From Folioceros fuciformis (lineage: Eukaryota > Anthocerotophyta > Anthocerotopsida > Anthocerotales), in assembly GCA_049999805.1 (NCBI GenBank), contig JBNGIO010005803.1, forward strand, positions 1-44,366: a DNA stretch of 44,366 nucleotides, read 5' to 3'. Below are positions 1 to 10,627 of the stretch, piece by piece (the stretch's first letter is position 1; every line of letters begins with the position of its first letter). A model generated the notes under the pieces. It saw only the letters and a list, made by a program, of their open reading frames with translations, was not told the DNA's origin and did not search any database. Both the position numbers and the translations under genes were made by a program.

Positions 1-2474
1 CCAGTGTTATGGATCCAGCACGTCTGAGAAATGGGATGCTTGGGGGTGAAGTTTCCAGCGATTGTAGCCGCCAGCAGCAGCAGCAGGCGGCTTTGTGGCG
101 AAAATTTTTCCTGGACCCTGGCATGTGGTGGGATAACCGGAGGGGTGGGGAGAGCTTTGGTTCGCCTGACTTCCGATGTAAGGAGTCCAGTGAGGTCCTC
201 TGGTTAAACAGCATGTTCAAGCCTGCTTGGGTGGACGAGCGGCTCGTGTCTTTGGATATGCAGATGGGTCGAAGTTCCTCTCCTTCTAAGCCGAGCTCTT
301 TGCATAAGTCTGAGCCTGGCAGGTTTCCAGGATCGGAATTGTGTGTCGTCATGGCTGAAACCGTGAGCACCTTATGTCAGCAGTCGAAGCTGACTGAGGC
401 TGTTGGAACCTTGGAATCTCTTGTACAGACAGGCAGTCCTGTTTCTCAGTCTCTCTTCTATATTGTGTTAAAACTGTGCGCATCTAAGAAGAATCTGGTT
501 GCGGGGCGACGAGTTCATAATCTGACTGTCAAACTTGGGTACGAGTCAAATACATTTCTAGGAAACCATATTTTGCGCATGTATGCATCTGGAGGTAGGC
601 TACAGGAGGCCATGGATGTGTTCACCCGGGTGGGTCAGCCAGATGCCTTTATGTGGGTTTCTATAATTTCTGCCTATGCGAAACACGGGAAACCTAGTGA
701 GGCCATACAACTGTACCAGGAGATGCGCAACTCAGGAGTCAAGGCGACTGCTCACGTGTTTGTGGCAGCCCTTCAGGCTTGTGCATTGGCTGGGGACTTG
801 AAATCTGGCAGAGAAGTGCACTGTGATGTATTGCACAGTGGCATTCCTGCTAACGTTTTTGTTGGAAACTGCCTGGTGGGGATGTATGCAAAATGTGGGG
901 ACCTGGAAGATGCTCGCAGGGTTTTTGACAGCTTAGGCACAAAGGATATTGTGACATGGACGGCTCTGATAGCTGGGTATGCAAATCATGGGCCTGAACA
1001 ACAGGCTCTTGTTCTTTACGAACAAATGGATCAGGAGGGCCTGGTCGTTGCTGACCATGTTACTTTTGCTTGTCTTTTGAAAGCATGTGCAAGCACTGGT
1101 GCTTTACAGAAGGGCAGGGAGCTGCACTCACAAATTGTGGAAAGAGGACAGCTAGATGACATACTTGTGGGTACTTCCCTTGTAGACATGTACGCAAAGT
1201 GTGGCGAGCTGGAGGATGCACGTCGAGTTTTTGACAGCTTGGCCGCAAAAGATGTGGTGACATGGACTGCCCTGATTGCGGAGTATGCACAGCAAGGTCT
1301 CGGCCAAGAGGCACTTACTTTGTATGGACAAATGGAGCAAGAAGGCTTGATTGTGGCTGACTGTGTTACCTTTGCTTGCCTTCTCAAGGCTTGTGCTAAC
1401 GCTGGTGCCTTACAGAAGGGCCGGCAGCTGCACTCACAGATCGTGGAAAGAGGACAGCTAGATGACATAATTGTGGGCACTTGCCTGGTGGACATGTATG
1501 CAAAGTGTGGTGAACTCGAAGAGGCACAGCGTGTTTTTGACAGCTTAGCAACAAAGAATGTTGTGACATGGAATGCCCTGATAGGTGGGTGGGGCGCTTG
1601 TGATGAAGGTCGCAATGCCCTAGCTTGTTTTGAGGAGATGTTAGTCTCCGGTATTGAGCCAGATGCTACTACTTTCACTTGCGTTTTAGGGGCATGCAGT
1701 CACGGGGGACTGGTGAATGAGGGTTGCAGGCACTTCGATTCCATAGTTCAATACCATGGCATCAAGCCTACTACTGAGCATTACAATTGCATGATTGATC
1801 TTCTTGGGCGTGCAGGCCTTTTAGATGAGGCTGAGAACATGCTACTATCATGTGAGAGCCAAAGCAACCTCGTGGGGTTGACTTCTTTGTTGAATGCTTG
1901 CAAAAATCATGGGGATATAGAGAGAGCAACACGGTGTTTTGAAAGTCTCGTTAGACTTGAGCCTCAGTGTGCATCTCCGTATGTGCTCATGGCCAATGCC
2001 TACGCAGATGCAGGCCGGTGGTCTGATGTTGAAAGGATCGAAACACAGAGAATGTTAGCAGGAGCTAACAAGAAGCCTGCAGTGGCGGGCATTGAGGTGA
2101 AAAAGCAAGTACACACATTTGTGGTGGGAGAACGGAGAGATGACCTTGCTCTTCAAGTAGAGAGCACGAATGCACGTCTGAAGCAGGAAGGAGGTCACGT
2201 ACCACACACAAAGTTGGTGTTGAAGCCACTGCCTGAGAAGGAAAAGGAAGACGTGCTTTGCGGGCATGCGGAGAAGTTAGCTCTGGCTTTTGGTCTCTTG
2301 AACACTCCCAGCGGCACGCCTCTGGTGGTCACGAAAAATCTACGCATGTGTAGCGACTGTCACAATTCCACGGAGATCATGTCAAGGGTAGAAAAGAGAG
2401 ACATTGTTGTGAGGGATGGATACCGTGTGCATCGATTCGCAGCTGGTTTTTGCAGTTGTAAGGCTCGACCTTGA
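1..2474 (+). CDS. PPR protein with DYW:KP editing domain, 5'-truncated by window edge (PPR-1)
   Basis: Intronless, open from base 3 to the TGA at 2472-2474. The first ATG is at 9, but residues before it (Ser-Val) still align with the paralogues, and the family N terminus beginning MAxxWQP is missing, so the true start lies outside the window. Order seen: glutamine run near the start, conserved LWRKFFLDP block, PPR tract of L-S-P type with two internal ~101-residue triplets, P2-L2-S2, E1/E2, then the KKPAVAGIEV core and a DYW-type deaminase domain keeping HAEK (HxE), CSDCH and the CSC zinc ligands. It ends CKARP, whereas the other open copies end GRP. Expected role, from the family: organelle RNA editing, inferred U-to-C. 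From residues 5 and last of S and P motifs I read the target as U??UG?GG?AU?C, with L motifs unread. It lies head-to-tail with the next PPR gene. Confidence 0.9.
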   Translation, partial: SVMDPARLRNGMLGGEVSSDCSRQQQQQAALWRKFFLDPGMWWDNRRGGESFGSPDFRCKESSEVLWLNSMFKPAWVDERLVSLDMQMGRSSSPSKPSSLHKSEPGRFPGSELCVVMAETVSTLCQQSKLTEAVGTLESLVQTGSPVSQSLFYIVLKLCASKKNLVAGRRVHNLTVKLGYESNTFLGNHILRMYASGGRLQEAMDVFTRVGQPDAFMWVSIISAYAKHGKPSEAIQLYQEMRNSGVKATAHVFVAALQACALAGDLKSGREVHCDVLHSGIPANVFVGNCLVGMYAKCGDLEDARRVFDSLGTKDIVTWTALIAGYANHGPEQQALVLYEQMDQEGLVVADHVTFACLLKACASTGALQKGRELHSQIVERGQLDDILVGTSLVDMYAKCGELEDARRVFDSLAAKDVVTWTALIAEYAQQGLGQEALTLYGQMEQEGLIVADCVTFACLLKACANAGALQKGRQLHSQIVERGQLDDIIVGTCLVDMYAKCGELEEAQRVFDSLATKNVVTWNALIGGWGACDEGRNALACFEEMLVSGIEPDATTFTCVLGACSHGGLVNEGCRHFDSIVQYHGIKPTTEHYNCMIDLLGRAGLLDEAENMLLSCESQSNLVGLTSLLNACKNHGDIERATRCFESLVRLEPQCASPYVLMANAYADAGRWSDVERIETQRMLAGANKKPAVAGIEVKKQVHTFVVGERRDDLALQVESTNARLKQEGGHVPHTKLVLKPLPEKEKEDVLCGHAEKLALAFGLLNTPSGTPLVVTKNLRMCSDCHNSTEIMSRVEKRDIVVRDGYRVHRFAAGFCSCKARP

Positions 2475-3029
2475 GAATGAAACGCATAAGGGAGGGCTCA
2501 TCATCGAGCACACGACAAGTTCGAGTTTGCGTGCTGGGCGAAGACGCAGGGAATCCATGTTAATGTCATGGGACACTCACCGAAGCAAGCGTTGCAGGGA
2601 ATGTCTCAAAACGTCGCAGATGGCCCACCGCTCATGGGGCCGCTCGGTTCCGTGAGCCACTCGGGCCTGCCTCCTGTTCCAATTCCACTTTCGGGTGCGA
2701 GCCTGTCCGCAGTGTCCGGAAGCCTGCAAGTGCTTTTCTTGCTATGAACCTCTGGGTTGGCAGTCAATGGATCATGCCCACAGGACAAAGACTTTCAGCC
2801 ACTTAACTGCCCATCAAAAAATCTTGTTTCGGAGACGAATTGTGTAGGCCCATTAGCCCCACAAGCTTCTCTGCGCTGTACTGAAATGATGTTCCCTGCT
2901 CCGAGTATTGTTCCCATCCATACGTATCTTCTCTGCTGCGCTTCTTCAGGGTGGTGTAGTCATGCATGGTACTTCAAGCCGAAGATGGGCCTGTTGTGCG
3001 TGTCATCTCAGCGAATGGGTGCCTGTTAG
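2475..3029. other. Intergenic spacer between PPR-1 and PPR-2
   Basis: About 555 bp without a supported gene. It separates two tandem PPR genes on the same strand. Short open frames across it show no family resemblance. No transposon end, tRNA or repeat array was seen. The segment just before 3030 presumably holds the PPR-2 promoter and 5' UTR. Confidence 0.5.
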
Positions 3030-5933
3030 ATGGCCACTCTATGGCAGCCGAATGCCTTGTGTTCCCACCAAACCGATGGCTGTACAGCAAGTCTACGAGA
3101 AGCTCCCCCTCACCTGACCTTGGTCAATCAGCCGCTGGCGAACAGTCAAGCCTCTAGGTCCAGCAGTGTAGGGAACCCAGCAGTTCCGAGGAAATGGTTG
3201 GCAAGGGAAGGATTTTCCAAAGCTGGTGGTCATCAGGAGAAGTCCCAGGAGCTAGTGTGGCGGCGACTTATTGTGGACCCTGCCATGTGCTGGGAGAACG
3301 GGCGACGCAGGAAGAGCTCTTCTTCCCCTTGCTCCCGGCGTAAGGGGTCTGGCGATGTCCTCTGGTTAAACAACACGGTCAAGCCAGACTGGGTGGATGT
3401 GCATACGCAAACAGATCATGATGCCTCTCCTTCCAAGTCTAGCGCCTCGGACAGGTCTCCGCCTGACAGACGTGCAGGACCGGAGGAGATGGGCGTCGTG
3501 ACGGCTGCAACCTTGAGCACGTTATGTGAGCAGGAGAAGCTTGATGAGGCCGTTGAAGCCCTGGAATCTCTGGCGCAGACAGAGTTTCCTATCCCTCAGT
3601 TTCTCATTTACAATGTGCTAAAACTGTGTGCAGCTAAGAAGGATCTGCGTGTAGGGCGACGAGTTCATGATATCACTATCAAGCTTGGGTACGAGTCGAA
3701 TACATACTTGGCGAACCATATCTTACGCATGTATGCAAGTGGAGGTAGGCTGCAGGAGGCCATGGATGTGTTCACCAGAATGGACAAACCAGATGTGTTC
3801 ATGTGGATTTCCATAATCTCTGCCCATGCCAAACATGGGCAACCTAGTGTGGCTATACGACTGTACCATGAGATGCGTAGCTCAGATGTGAAGGCTAATG
3901 CGTACGTCTTTGTTGCAGCTCTTCAAGCTTGTGCATTTGCTACCGACTTGGATTCGGGCAAACAAGTGCACTGTGACGTGTTGAACAGTGGCATTGCACC
4001 TAACTTGTTTGTTGGCAGCTGCCTCGTGGACATGTATGCCAAATGCGGCGCACTGGGCGATGCACACAGGGTTTTTGACAGTCTGGCCTCGAAGGACGTG
4101 GTTACATGGAACGCCCTGATAGGTGGGTATGCGAATCAGGGACTCGAGCAAGAGGCGCTTGTACTGTATGAGCAAATGGAGCAGGAGGGCCTGATTGTGA
4201 GTAGTCCTGTCACTTTTGCTTGCCTTCTGAAGGCTTGTGCAAGCACTGGTGCCTTGCAGACGGGCAGGCAACTGCACTCGCAGATAGTGGAAAGAGGACA
4301 GCTAGATGACATACTTGTCGGCACTGGCCTGGTAGATATGTATGCAAAGTGTGGTGAACTGGAAGAAGCACGCAGAGTTTTTGACAGCTTGTCTGCAAAA
4401 AATGTGGTGACATGGACAGCTCTAATTGCCGGGCATGTACAGCAAGGTCTTGGCCAGGAGGCTCTTGTCTTGTACGAGAAAATGGAGCAGGAAGGCCTGA
4501 TTGTGGGTAATCACGTTACTTACGCTTGCCTTCTGAAGGCTTGTGCAAGTGCCGGTGACTTGCAGAAGGGCAAGCAGCTGCACTCTCAGATCGTGGATAG
4601 GGGGCAGTTGGGTAGTTTACTTGTGAGCACTTGCCTGGTAGACATGTATGCAAAGTGTGGCGAATTGGAAGAGGCACGCAGAGTTTTTGACAGCTTGGCC
4701 ACAAAAAACGTGGTGACATGGACAGCCCTGATTGCCGGGTATGCACAGCAAGATCTCGGCTACGAGGCACTTGTTCTGTATGGTCAAATGGAGCAGGAGG
4801 GCCTCATAGTGCCTGATTCTGTCACTTTTGTTTGCCTTCTCAAGGCCTGTGCTAGCTCCGGTGCCTTGCAGAAGGGCAGGCAGCTGCACTCACAGATCGT
4901 GGAAAGAGGACAGTTGGATACCAACATACTTGTGGGCAACTCCCTGGTGGACATGTATGCAAAATGTGGTGCCCTGGAAGACGCTCGCCGGGTTTTTGAC
5001 AGCCTGGCCACCAAGGACGTGGTGACATGGAACGCCCTGATAGCTGGGTTTGGTGCCTGTGATGAAGGTCACATGGCATTAGCCTGTTTCGAGGAGATGT
5101 TAGCTGCCGGTATCCAGCCTAATGACGCCACTTTTTCTTGCCTTCTAGTTGCGTGCGGTCATGCTGGACTGGTGAATGAGGGTCGCAAGCACTTCGATTC
5201 CATGTTGGAACAGCATGGCGTGAAACCTACCAGTGAGCATCACAATTGCATGATTGATCTACTCGGGCGGGCAGGTCATCTAGAGGAGGCAGAAACCTTG
5301 TTATTAGCCTGTGAGAGCGGAAGCAACGTGGTGGGGTTGACGTCTTTGCTGAATGCCTGCAAATGTCATGGAGACGTTGAAAGGGCTGCATGGTGTTTTG
5401 AACGTCTGGTTAGGCTGCAGCCTCACGGTGCATCCGCATACGTTCTGATGGCGAACGTCTACGCGGACGCAGGTAGGTGGGCCGATGTATCCCGGACCGA
5501 AACACACCGAGTAGTAGCAGGCGCTACCAAGAAACCAGCAGCGGCGACCGTCGAGGTGAAGAAGCAAGTACACACGTTTGTGGTAGGAGAAAGAAGAGAC
5601 GACCTTGCTCTTCAAGTAGAGAGCACGAATGCTCGTCTGCAGCAGGAGGGGGGCCACGTGCCACGCACCAAGTTGGTGTTGAAGCCACTTTCCGAGGAGG
5701 AGAAGGAAGACGCTCTTTGCGGGCATGCTGAGAAGCTGGCTTTGGCGTTTGGTCTCTTGAATACTCCCAGTGGCACACCTCTGGTGGTAACGAAGAATCT
5801 ACGCATGTGCAGTGACTGCCACAGTTCCACGGAGATCATGTCACGGATCGAAAAGAGAGACATTGTTGTAAGGGATGGGTACCGTGTGCATCGATTCGCA
5901 GCTGGCTCTTGTAGTTGTGACGGTCGACCGTGA
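3030..5933 (+). CDS. PPR protein with DYW:KP editing domain (PPR-2), 967 aa
   Basis: A complete intronless gene. The start is chosen because MATLWQP matches the N termini of four paralogues. Residues 1-70 are rich in Ser, Ala, Gln and Arg and poor in acids, fitting an organelle transit peptide. The conserved LVWRRLIVDPAMCW block follows, then L-S-P motifs, three internal triplets, P2-L2-S2, E1/E2, a TKKPAAATVEV core that differs from the KPAVAGIEV of its relatives, and a deaminase domain with HAEK and CSDCH, ending CSCDGRP. Code residues read as U??GC?AA?AG?UY?C. The last internal L motif carries one extra residue (QLDTN), as in PPR-4. The S2 motif has His where others have Tyr (SEHHNCM). Inferred role: site-specific U-to-C editing in plastid or mitochondrion. 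Confidence 0.93.
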   Translation: MATLWQPNALCSHQTDGCTASLREAPPHLTLVNQPLANSQASRSSSVGNPAVPRKWLAREGFSKAGGHQEKSQELVWRRLIVDPAMCWENGRRRKSSSSPCSRRKGSGDVLWLNNTVKPDWVDVHTQTDHDASPSKSSASDRSPPDRRAGPEEMGVVTAATLSTLCEQEKLDEAVEALESLAQTEFPIPQFLIYNVLKLCAAKKDLRVGRRVHDITIKLGYESNTYLANHILRMYASGGRLQEAMDVFTRMDKPDVFMWISIISAHAKHGQPSVAIRLYHEMRSSDVKANAYVFVAALQACAFATDLDSGKQVHCDVLNSGIAPNLFVGSCLVDMYAKCGALGDAHRVFDSLASKDVVTWNALIGGYANQGLEQEALVLYEQMEQEGLIVSSPVTFACLLKACASTGALQTGRQLHSQIVERGQLDDILVGTGLVDMYAKCGELEEARRVFDSLSAKNVVTWTALIAGHVQQGLGQEALVLYEKMEQEGLIVGNHVTYACLLKACASAGDLQKGKQLHSQIVDRGQLGSLLVSTCLVDMYAKCGELEEARRVFDSLATKNVVTWTALIAGYAQQDLGYEALVLYGQMEQEGLIVPDSVTFVCLLKACASSGALQKGRQLHSQIVERGQLDTNILVGNSLVDMYAKCGALEDARRVFDSLATKDVVTWNALIAGFGACDEGHMALACFEEMLAAGIQPNDATFSCLLVACGHAGLVNEGRKHFDSMLEQHGVKPTSEHHNCMIDLLGRAGHLEEAETLLLACESGSNVVGLTSLLNACKCHGDVERAAWCFERLVRLQPHGASAYVLMANVYADAGRWADVSRTETHRVVAGATKKPAAATVEVKKQVHTFVVGERRDDLALQVESTNARLQQEGGHVPRTKLVLKPLSEEEKEDALCGHAEKLALAFGLLNTPSGTPLVVTKNLRMCSDCHSSTEIMSRIEKRDIVVRDGYRVHRFAAGSCSCDGRP

Positions 5934-6254
5934 GACTTGAAGAAGTGGTAGGGGAGTGACTATTATGAAATCAGACAGCCCAAGGAATATGACACAGAGC
6001 CCAAAGCGTATCTATTGGCCCCAAGGATTCAGTGACGTACTTCGTGCAGGAGCAGGTAATTACTGCAACTGCGGTCCTCAAGGTTGCACAAGATTGAAAA
6101 CTTGACTGGTGGCCGGGCTTTCTTGAAGTTAGACGACAGCTTGTGTGAGAGCTCATTGCACCCAACAAAGCAGACTTCAAATGCAAGGATGTTCCGATGT
6201 GGCGTCAAGTTGCAGATGTGGTGCCCATTATGGACCTTGCTCATGCAACAGGGC
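5934..6254. other. Spacer between convergent PPR-2 and nucleoside hydrolase
   Basis: About 320 bp holding the 3' ends of two convergent genes. No coding signal, repeat or RNA gene was recognised. Confidence 0.5.
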
Positions 6255-8115
6255 TTACGAGATACGTAAGCATCTCTCCTTGATCATCCTAATGACTGCC
6301 TCGGCATCAACCGTCACCCCCACCTTCACCGAGGGGTGGCCGCTCCACTCTGTAGGGGGGTCCCATCTGCGCGGAATAACATGCCACAAAGTAATCAGTC
6401 TAAGCAACATTGAAGGACCACCTGCCGAACGGGAAGTCTACTCACTCTTTGTCGTTGCTGTTGAAGATAGTCAGGCCCCTACTGATACCATCTTGCTGGA
6501 CCCTGATGACCCCTTCAGAGTAGGTCAGAAGCGTTGGATCTATGGTAGCAACTACTGTCGTCGGATCATGAAGATAGATCGCTGATACCACAAGGGAACA
6601 TCAGGTTCTGGAAACGTAGGTTCCACAACCTACGTGAACCATGCTTGTGTGATCACAAAGCAGTAACTTTATCAAAACGAGAATGGATGTGGCATACCAT
6701 CTATACCATAGGCCTCTCGATGGTAACTGAAGTAGAACTGGGAAATGTTGTACAGATACTTGCTGAACCTGCCGTTGCTTGTTTGCCATTGCCTCATATC
6801 AGATCCTGCAGGAGAGGGTACGTAACTGCCTCACAATTTCCAACAACTTTATCCCCATTCCTTGTAGCAACTGTGATCATGCCTGCCCACACACGTCCAC
6901 AATCCATACCTGTCAACTGCACCTGATGGGTGATGTTCAGGCCCACAACCAAGATATCAGCACCAGAAGTGAAGACGATGTCGGCAGCTTCCGGGTCTCC
7001 GAGCATCTGCCACGAACAACGAGATATCAAGAGCCTCCCGTCTTCAAAAGCTCCAACAAACCGATACAGGTTTGTGTGAACAACAATCGGAAACTCACAT
7101 TTGCTTCGGCAGCGGGATTGACGTTCCCATTGACGAAGAAGGCTCCCCCAAGAACAACGATCTGAGCTACTTTAGCGGCAAACGAGGGGTCATCTTCAAT
7201 TGCCTGGAGACAGAAAGTCCTAATGCGCTAACGTCAGATGTCTTTCGACAGGGTCTGTCCGCTTGAAACACAACGCAGCCAAGTGGCAGTCCTTCCAAAC
7301 CATCCCCATCTACCTTGGCCAAATTCGTCAGGGGCCCGAGCGCCACGACAGTGATCATCCCAGGCTCCGCACTCACTTTCTGATTGAGGAAATCTGGGGC
7401 CGAGAGAGATATCGCTTTACCCTTGGGCGCAGGCGGATACGTATTTCCGAGCCCATCAGCCCCATGCACAAAATCTGCAATCCGTTCTTTCGCAGCTCCC
7501 TGCATACAAGCTCGGGCACGCTGGTATGAGAGAAACCCAGCCCAAGCTGAGCTTATGCTTGGCAGACATTGTGCACACTAACTGCCCTCATCCAAATCAG
7601 GGGTCCCCTACAGTTGCTTCGCTGGACTGCAGACTCGAATTTCCACGTCGGGCAAGAAGCTTACCCTGAGAGAAGTAAGCAGCCCCTGTGAAACCGGGAT
7701 GTCCTCTCTGCCAGCCACCTCGAGCTACACCACGGGACGGGACAACGAACCCAGTCATAAGTCAGCCAGACGAAGAGCCCACAACAAAGCGCACAGCCTC
7801 TGCAGCACACGCATGCATCAACCCCCACCAAATGCAAGGCATTCTGCGTTGCCATGGCAGTCCGCACGTTGCCAAAGGTCGTAGTCAGCCCGATGACATC
7901 CAACTCCTCCGACTCCAGAGCAAGAAAGATGGCCATGGCGTCATCTGCATCACCCACATCCAGCAACCACACCACCCTCCCCTCGTCTCTTAGTCACCAC
8001 CACCCACCCGCCGAACAACGACCGGTGTTTGGGTCCTGTGAAAGGGGAGTAACTGACCGACACCAGGATCCGTGTCGATGATCACTTTCTTCTTGGAGGC
8101 AGAGCTGACGCCCAT
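6255..8115 (-). CDS. Nucleoside hydrolase (inosine/uridine-preferring type, plant URH-like), 9 exons, 325 aa
   Basis: It hydrolyses the N-glycosidic bond of ribonucleosides such as uridine or inosine in salvage and catabolism; the plant enzymes are largely cytosolic. Exons on the minus strand: 8115-8058, 7944-7829, 7724-7665, 7499-7314, 7203-7099, 7006-6910, 6805-6698, 6581-6446, 6366-6255. All borders are GT-AG and the phases close to 326 codons. Exons 1 and 2 join to give VIIDTDPGVDDAMAIF, the calcium- and ribose-binding Asp motif of the family. Further landmarks are ADFVHGADGLGN, GPLTNLA, GNVNPAAEAN, GDPEAADIVFTSGADI and YLHDPTTVV (active-site His-Asp). Exon 2 uses a weak-looking donor, TTG/GTGGGG, supported by the resulting ALHLLEVAGRED. 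Length is normal for the family (about 320-340). No lesion was found. It is transcribed divergently from enkurin. Confidence 0.93.
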
Positions 8116-9209
8116 GGTGACCTCACCGTGAGCTGAGCGGAATCGCCTTCCTTACCCGGGAGGTAACAAATACGGGGCCAGGTTCTGGGTTTGTGCCTTC
8201 ATGTACCATCCGTGAACGATTTGGGATTCACGCCCCGTTCTATGGACTGGTCTAGCCCTACATATGTGTACTGTCTGTTAGCTGCCGGAAGCCATCGCCT
8301 GTGCGGGAAGCAATGCCCAGCCTTCCTGCTGCCCCCTGCAGCTTGGCCGCTGGGCTGGGCAGGGCAGAGGATTGAGCCATCCAGCCACACCATTGTCGCC
8401 GCGGCATTCCGGTCTTGAGGCTACGAGTCTCCTGACTCCATTTTCGCAAGTGCGTCTCTGGGACACGGTTTTTGTTGTACATATTATTGATTCTAATAAT
8501 ATATATTCAATACCTATTCAAATATCTTTATATATATATATAACTTTGCATTTTATCTTTCTTCATTTCATGTGAAGAGAGAACAACCAAATCCCGTGAA
8601 TTATATTTCAAAAGGTTGTGTTATTCCAATACCACTTGAAGGCCACATTGTCGTCAAGTGATCAGCTAATTTTTATAATATCTTGAATTTATTCAGGTGA
8701 AAGTTATGTAGTGTCTTATCTTACTTGAATTATTCATACGTGCAGATTTTTTAGGTATAACTCAAAAATATTTAACTTATATTTTATTTGCTCATGCACT
8801 ACAAACGTGGAAAAATCTTGGGGACACATGCCATCTCAAAGTTTTTTCGATGTGAGCCTAATTATGGCTGTCGATTCGATCTCATGCATGGAATTGCTCA
8901 TTTATTTTTCCCATAATCTTGGGGTATACAACAACATGTGTTGTACTTCACCTCTACAAAATAATGGGTTGAAGACCTCCAGGCCTACATGATATTTGAA
9001 CTATTCCATGCTTGAAGAAAGACAATCATCTCTAGGAAGTTTGATCCTTCAATCCAAGGCTAAGAGACAGTTTACAAAGTGCATATTGTTGGGGTGCACT
9101 CTTCTTGTTTTCATCCATTGTTACGATAATTTGAGCAAGTCTAATACACGAGTCCATGGATCATTTTACATGGAAGTGTTATCTGTAGCTCACTTTCAAA
9201 GGAAACAAA
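8116..9209. other. Divergent intergenic region between nucleoside hydrolase and enkurin
   Basis: A shared upstream region of about 1.1 kb for two divergent genes. The hydrolase side is moderately GC-rich. From about 8470 the DNA becomes strongly AT-rich, with a short TATATATATATA run near 8530. The ORFs inside it do not resemble any family I know. Promoters for both genes must lie here, but I cannot point to defined elements. Confidence 0.5.
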
Positions 9210-10627
9210 ATGATGCTCTCCAATGAAAGCATCTACAATATTATCCTCCCACCAGAAGAGGAGCCACAAAAGCTCAAACCACTTCGATCAAAGGTAGTTT
9301 CTATGATGCTTTGGTTTCTACACCTTGTGAAAGTTTAGGAAAGCTCATTCATTTGATGAACCGAAGTTTGTGTTGGAATGTTTAGCAAGAGAAGAAACTA
9401 GATATCTTCATTCAAAAGATAAAGGAATCCGAGTTTTTGAGACCAGCAGCTACCTTTGGATATAGACTTGGATCCTTGAAGCCAGATACAACTAAGTTTA
9501 TGAAGAAGCATGCTAAAGAGCCTATCATCATTCATGGTTAAATCTAGCACCATTTGAGACAACCCAATATTATAAATAATGTGGAAACTAATCTATAATT
9601 TACATGATGATTTGTATGATTCACATTTTGAATCCAAAAAGTATGGTATTGATTAATTCTTTTCATGGATGAATATCAGCACCCATTCGATGTTCTGCCA
9701 AAGCAAAATACAAAATGCAGTGCCCACATGAGCCTCCGGTAAATAGTAATCCTCATCATTTATTTTAATTTTTTCATACTTTTTACAAGAAAAAAAAAAA
9801 TCTATTCACCTTGAAATGGAATGCAGATATACAACATGTGGAGTGGAGCTAATTTCATCAACAAAAATGCTTGTGCTCAAATTCATTCACGTAATCACAT
9901 ATTTTTGAATTATATATATATTTCTTTATTTGTAGAATTTTCTCCTAAAATCATGCAAGTCTCTTGAAACTCAAACGACATCTTCTTTCTATTCTCTTAA
10001 AGATGCTAAGCCGCCACCTCCACCTGCAAGAAGATATGTGACCAAAAAGAACTACGGCAAGATACCTAATTATTTAGGTCTGAGAATTGAGGAGGCCATG
10101 AAGATAACAAGAGCAAGAATTGAAGCATTGGAGAAGCATGAAATGGGCATCTGTGCCCATCCAGGAACCCATAAGTATACTTTTGTCCTACTAGATTGTT
10201 ATGTTATGTTTGTTTTGAAAGTGTTTTCTTCTTGTGTAATACTTTGTGCTCTTGTAGGTTGGAGGAAAGGGAAAGGTGGGAGCTTTTGCACATATTGAAA
10301 ACGAAATGGAAGGAAATCAATGATCAGTATCAAAGATTGTCATGTGTTCTCGATACTGAATCCAAGAAAAGACGCAAAGAACGGTGAGATAAAGGATGCA
10401 TATGTGTAGTGTAGTGTGCTTGAATAGTAAAATTAATTCTAATACTTTTTTTTGTGTGAGCTTGCAGATATGAGGCTCACTTGGCCCAAATAGAAAGCGA
10501 TGTTAACACATTAAGTCGTAGGGTAATCTTAGTTGTGCAAGGAGCTAAACGGGGTAGCGAATCGGATTGGAGCAAGACCGGTAGCAAAACAAGAGAAGCA
10601 TATTCCAGATCTGCTACCGTGAAATAG
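9210..10627 (+). CDS. ENKUR: Enkurin homologue (axonemal inner-junction protein, FAP106-like), 7 exons, 271 aa
   Basis: Enkurin is a microtubule-bound protein of motile cilia (FAP106 in Chlamydomonas) with an N-terminal SIYNLI-type motif and a C-terminal enkurin domain. Exons: 9210-9293, 9386-9536, 9680-9738, 9827-9890, 10003-10174, 10258-10383, 10468-10627; phases close to 272 codons. Seen in order: NESIYNIILPPEEEPQK, then TTKFMKKHAKEP, SGANFINKNA, a proline run (AKPPPPARR), KKNYGKIPNYL, then LEERERWELLHILKTKW and YQRLSCVLDTESKKRRKE, ending in a helical tail after YEAHLAQIESDV. Two adjacent ATGs open the frame (9210 and 9213). Length matches animal enkurin (about 256 aa). The least certain borders are those around the small exons 3 and 4. 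Introns are AT-rich. Its presence implies flagellate sperm and expression in antheridia. Confidence 0.92.

Noticed and set aside
6698-6805. A suspected frameshift in nucleoside hydrolase exon 7
   Set aside because: It came from a miscounted stretch; recounting gives a 108-bp exon that stays in frame through NGRFSKYLYNISQFY.
8807-9226. Short + frames before enkurin as extra genes or exons
   Set aside because: No family signal, AT-rich surroundings, and the enkurin N-terminal motif already begins at 9210.
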